The notes under the pieces: generated by a model
What the model saw: the letters and a program-made list of their open reading frames with translations, nothing else
The model's database searches: none
Told to the model about the DNA's origin: nothing
Program-made: the position numbers and the translations under genes
In this document: positions 62,926-64,000 of the stretch, one piece after another
Layout: every line of letters starts with the position of its first letter
How positions within the stretch are numbered: the stretch's first letter is position 1
Source of the DNA: an uncultured Bacteroidales bacterium
GTDB taxonomy: Bacteria; Bacteroidota; Bacteroidia; Bacteroidales; FEN-979
DNA length: 64,000 bases
Assembly: GCA_903945175.1 (NCBI GenBank)
Contig: CAJAUM010000051.1
Span: forward strand, 62,001 to 126,000
Direction: 5' to 3'

Positions 62926-63926
62926 AAAACGTTTTGATTACCGGGGCCAGTGGATTTATTGGCAGTTTTCTGGTTGAGGATGGCCTGAAGCAGGGTTTTC
63001 AGGTGTATGCGGGTATTCGAAAATCAAGTTCACGCGCCTATCTTCAGGATCAGCGGATTCACTTTATTGAACTCGATTTCACAACCCGTGCAACCTTATG
63101 TCAAACACTGGAGGCATGTAAAAAGAACAACCTCCGTTTTGAGTATATTGTGCACAATGCCGGCCTGACCAAGGCCAAGAAAAAGGAGGATTTTTACAAC
63201 GTTAATTGCCAGAATACCATCAACTTCATTGAGGCGCTGATTGCAACGGACATGGTTCCTGATAAATTTGTCTTTGTGAGCAGTCTGGCCGCCTATGGGC
63301 CGGGAAATCCCGATACAGGTGAACCGGTGCGTCTTTCCGATCAGCCCAAACCCATTGAGCTGTATGGCAAAAGCAAACTGGATGCGGAACGTTATATCAC
63401 CTCACTGAAAGAGTTTCCCTGGCTCATTGTCAGACCGACCGGTGTTTACGGGCCTAAAGAAAAGGATTACTACATCTTTTTCCAGACCATCAACAGGGGA
63501 ATGGAGCCCTATATCGGATTCAAGAAACAGATTCTTACCTTCATCTATGTACGTGACCTGGTTCACGTGATATATCTGGCGCTGGCTTCATCTTTTGTGC
63601 ATAAAGCATGGTTCGTGTCCGATGGAAAGGAATACCCATCTGAGTTATTTGCCGAAATCACCAAGCGGGCGCTGGGGAAAAAAACCATCCGTTTTACCGT
63701 TCCTTTGTTCCTTGTCAAAGCCATTGCAACCGTTGGTGAACATGTGGCAGGTTTATGGGGGACCATTCCTACACTCAATACCGACAAATACAATGTGTTG
63801 AGCAGCACCAACTGGCGGTGCGAGGTTGAACCACTCAACAAGGATTTGGAGTTTACAGCGGAGTATGACCTTGAAAAGGGTGTTGCAGAAACCCTTGCCT
63901 GGTATAAAAAAGAGGGCTGGATCTAA
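62922..63926 (+). CDS. NAD-dependent epimerase/dehydratase-type reductase, candidate ceramide reductase
   Basis: 334-residue extended short-chain dehydrogenase. The NAD motif is GASGFIGSFLVEDG near 7-20 and the catalytic YGKSK near 148-152 (Tyr-x3-Lys). A hydrophobic C-terminal segment may touch membrane. In other sphingolipid producers an enzyme of this class (CerR) reduces the 3-keto group on the sphingoid or ceramide. The start codon overlaps the acyltransferase stop, and another acyltransferase-like gene starts one base after its stop. Confidence 0.82.
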   Translation: MKNVLITGASGFIGSFLVEDGLKQGFQVYAGIRKSSSRAYLQDQRIHFIELDFTTRATLCQTLEACKKNNLRFEYIVHNAGLTKAKKKEDFYNVNCQNTINFIEALIATDMVPDKFVFVSSLAAYGPGNPDTGEPVRLSDQPKPIELYGKSKLDAERYITSLKEFPWLIVRPTGVYGPKEKDYYIFFQTINRGMEPYIGFKKQILTFIYVRDLVHVIYLALASSFVHKAWFVSDGKEYPSELFAEITKRALGKKTIRFTVPLFLVKAIATVGEHVAGLWGTIPTLNTDKYNVLSSTNWRCEVEPLNKDLEFTAEYDLEKGVAETLAWYKKEGWI

Positions 63927-63927
63927 C

Positions 63928-64000
63928 ATGAGCCAACTGGAGGTCATAAAGGTCTCTTCACGGAAACAGCTGAAACAGTTTGTCAAATTTCCCTTTCATC
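63928..64000 (+). CDS. Second GNAT-like acyltransferase paralogue (3' end outside window)
   Basis: An ATG two bases after the reductase stop opens a frame that runs off the window after 24 codons. The visible start, VSSRKQLKQFVKFPFH, mirrors the start of the acyltransferase at 61786 (YKKKDLKRFIAFQNQ). It is probably a paralogue of that enzyme, giving two acyltransferases in one sphingolipid operon. The evidence is short. Confidence 0.65.
   Translation, partial: MSQLEVIKVSSRKQLKQFVKFPFH

Overview
The window looks like a chromosomal segment of a Bacteroidota (Bacteroidales-like) genome. The evidence is two SusC-type TonB-dependent receptors, a DUF5686/carboxypeptidase-regulatory protein, relaxed lipoboxes, a Y_Y_Y-type propeller histidine kinase, a serine palmitoyltransferase cluster, weak Shine-Dalgarno sites, and several intergenic matches to the Bacteroidota promoter (TTTG, 17-21 nt, TAnnTTTG). 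I see no rRNA, tRNA, CRISPR array, insertion sequence or phage gene. No gene-free stretch exceeds 300 bases; the longest are 32963-33172 and 43004-43197. Both window ends cut a gene.

Layout. 1-3974 (+): 3' part of an RND efflux permease, a TolC-type outer-membrane factor and a BMP-family lipoprotein. 3982-8988 (-): a large ABCG-like exporter, a lipoprotein and a zinc alcohol dehydrogenase. 9028-29187: a 20-kb signalling divergon. Its minus arm carries an nSTAND1-WD40 NTPase, a TonB receptor with a TPR-like head, a formyltransferase, an MFS/NTT-like membrane protein with HEAT-type repeats, a propeller histidine kinase and a small outer-membrane-like protein. Its plus arm carries a soluble histidine kinase, a receiver-PP2C (RsbU-like) phosphatase, a STAS protein with a large unknown domain, an ABC permease fused to its binding protein, and the matching ATPase.

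29194-32962 (-) is a four-gene operon: lysine 2,3-aminomutase-like radical SAM enzyme, two ATP-grasp ligases and a GNAT acetyltransferase. It could make an acylated beta-amino-acid peptide or osmolyte. 33173-38221 holds envelope-stress and secretion genes (LiaF-like, PspC, TatC) and an ECF sigma/anti-sigma/heavy-metal-sensor operon, followed by a Cys/Gly-rich metal-binding-like protein. 39112-43003 (-) is a sulfur module: cysteine-synthase-like enzyme with a Cys-rich tail, DsrE-like, TusE-like, DUF1641 and an SQR-like flavoprotein whose promoter region has two inverted repeats; tatA lies upstream.

43475-58222 is mostly housekeeping and envelope biogenesis: queA, a porin-like protein, pssA, lptB, a DUF5686 protein, kdsD, recQ, an OmpH-like protein, a DUF4296 lipoprotein, deoC and a TonB receptor. 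58340-64000 (+) has the iorAB 2-oxoacid oxidoreductase genes followed by a sphingolipid cluster: serine palmitoyltransferase, a GNAT-like candidate ceramide synthase, a candidate ceramide reductase, and the start of a second GNAT-like paralogue at the window edge.
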